A stretch of DNA of 64,000 nt, taken from the NCBI GenBank assembly GCA_035301345.1, contig DATGUM010000037.1:1-64000 (forward strand). Direction: 5' to 3'. Below the pieces are notes generated by a model, which worked only from the letters and a program-made list of their open reading frames with translations, was not told the DNA's origin and did not search any database. Position 1 is the stretch's first letter, and each line of letters begins with the position of its first letter. Made by a program: the position numbers and the translations under genes. Of the stretch, positions 63,350-64,000 are shown in pieces. The stretch is from CALAMD01 sp035301345. Lineage in GTDB: Bacteria > Bacillota > Bacilli > Bacillales > Amphibacillaceae.

Positions 63350-64000
63350 TTATTTTAATTCATCAACAATACCTATAAACGCTAACATTCTCCCTGTTTT
63401 CCCATTATCTCTTCGATAAGAATAAAATAATTGCTCATGTTCGTACGTACAATAAGTCGTTATATCTATATTATTACGCATAACACCGTTTTGTAAAAGT
63501 ATTTCAACATTTAATTGCTTCAAATCTAACAAATATTTACCTTCACCTTTATCTGTTACGACTTTACTTACGAAATTTTCATCAATATGTTTGATGACGT
63601 GGTCATTCACTTCGTAATTCATTTTAGAAATGCATGGACCTATTGCTACAAATAAATCTTCCATTTGGCTACCTAATTGAACGAAGCTTTTCACCATCTG
63701 TGCACCAATCTCTTTTACAGTTCCTTTCCAACCTGCATGCGCTATTCCTACGATATTTAACCGTTTATCATAGAAAAACAGTGGCACACAATCGGCAAAG
63801 AACGCTGTGCATAAAATGTTAGACTCAGTCGCTATAAGTCCATCTATTTCTCCTAGAGCTGACTGAACAGATTCTGTTCCTTTATTGCGGTCAGCTTTCG
63901 TTACGTGCTTAATCTTAATATCGTGAACTTGCTCTCCGCACACCCAATGATTGAGTGGCACTTTTAACTCTTGTGCTAAATGATGGCGATTATTAATGAC
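63350..64000 (-). CDS. ylmD: Laccase-domain (multicopper oxidase fold) purine nucleosidase YlmD, 5' end cut
   Basis: The frame runs off the window edge; 216 residues remain. CTAFFADCVPLFFYD and VGIAHAGWKGTVKEIG carry the zinc ligands, and GPCISKMNYEV and EHEQLFYSYRRDNGKTGRM follow. Homologues (YlmD/YfiH) act on purine nucleosides. The visible N-terminal NNRHHLAQELKV fits the family, so only about 60 residues are missing. A GTG at 63961 is not the true start. Confidence 0.94.
   Translation of the reverse strand, partial: VINNRHHLAQELKVPLNHWVCGEQVHDIKIKHVTKADRNKGTESVQSALGEIDGLIATESNILCTAFFADCVPLFFYDKRLNIVGIAHAGWKGTVKEIGAQMVKSFVQLGSQMEDLFVAIGPCISKMNYEVNDHVIKHIDENFVSKVVTDKGEGKYLLDLKQLNVEILLQNGVMRNNIDITTYCTYEHEQLFYSYRRDNGKTGRMLAFIGIVDELK

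Overview
The window is a stretch of chromosome from an AT-rich, low-G+C Gram-positive bacterium of the order Bacillales, most like Bacillaceae. Gene content and order closely follow the Bacillus subtilis block running from codY to ylmD, here read almost wholly on the minus strand. Aerobic metabolism is suggested by sucCD and by an NAD-type dihydroorotate dehydrogenase. No tRNA, rRNA or CRISPR array is visible.

Layout. 1-233 is the right end of an IS3-family insertion sequence just beyond codY. 317-9587 holds codY, clpYQ, xerC, topA, dprA and sucDC. 9815-19919 holds a FlhB-like/FliK-like pair (ylqH, ylqG), rnhB, rbgA, a signal peptidase, rplS, trmD, rimM, ylqD, khpA, rpsP, ffh, ylxM and ftsY. 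19921-30568 holds smc, a DUF1128 gene on the other strand, rnc, the fatty-acid/phospholipid genes acpP, fabG, fabD, plsX and fapR, and recG. 30658-45292 holds fakA-like yloV, yloU, rpmB (plus strand), thiN, rpe, rsgA, prkC, prpC, rsmB, fmt, priA, coaBC, rpoZ, gmk and remA. 45981-48574 holds rqcH (plus strand) and a LysR regulator. 48644-54544 is the pyrimidine operon pyrR-pyrB-pyrC-pyrK-pyrD-pyrF-pyrE, followed upstream by rluD, lspA, an Rpn-type nuclease gene, ileS, and the division-site cluster divIVA, ylmH, ylmG, sepF, ylmE and ylmD (cut by the window end).

Regulation that can be read directly: an Ile T-box leader before ileS with a strong promoter, two PyrR-type attenuators in the pyr operon, a FapR operator over the likely start of the fapR operon, a probable L19 leader before rplS, and many hairpin terminators.

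The core genes look ordinary. What stands out is what is missing from, or added to, the conserved order. Genes expected from B. subtilis but not present at their usual places are trmFO, def, rlmN, sdaAB/sdaAA, spoVM, yloC, pyrP, pyrAA/pyrAB (carAB) and ylyA. Additions are the IS end, the DUF1128 gene splitting rnc from smc, the LysR gene, the Rpn nuclease with an in-frame 12-bp tandem repeat, and two related non-coding hairpin elements (24613-24804 and about 45644-45820) that share sequence and differ by pairing-preserving changes. The last is the best candidate for something undescribed.
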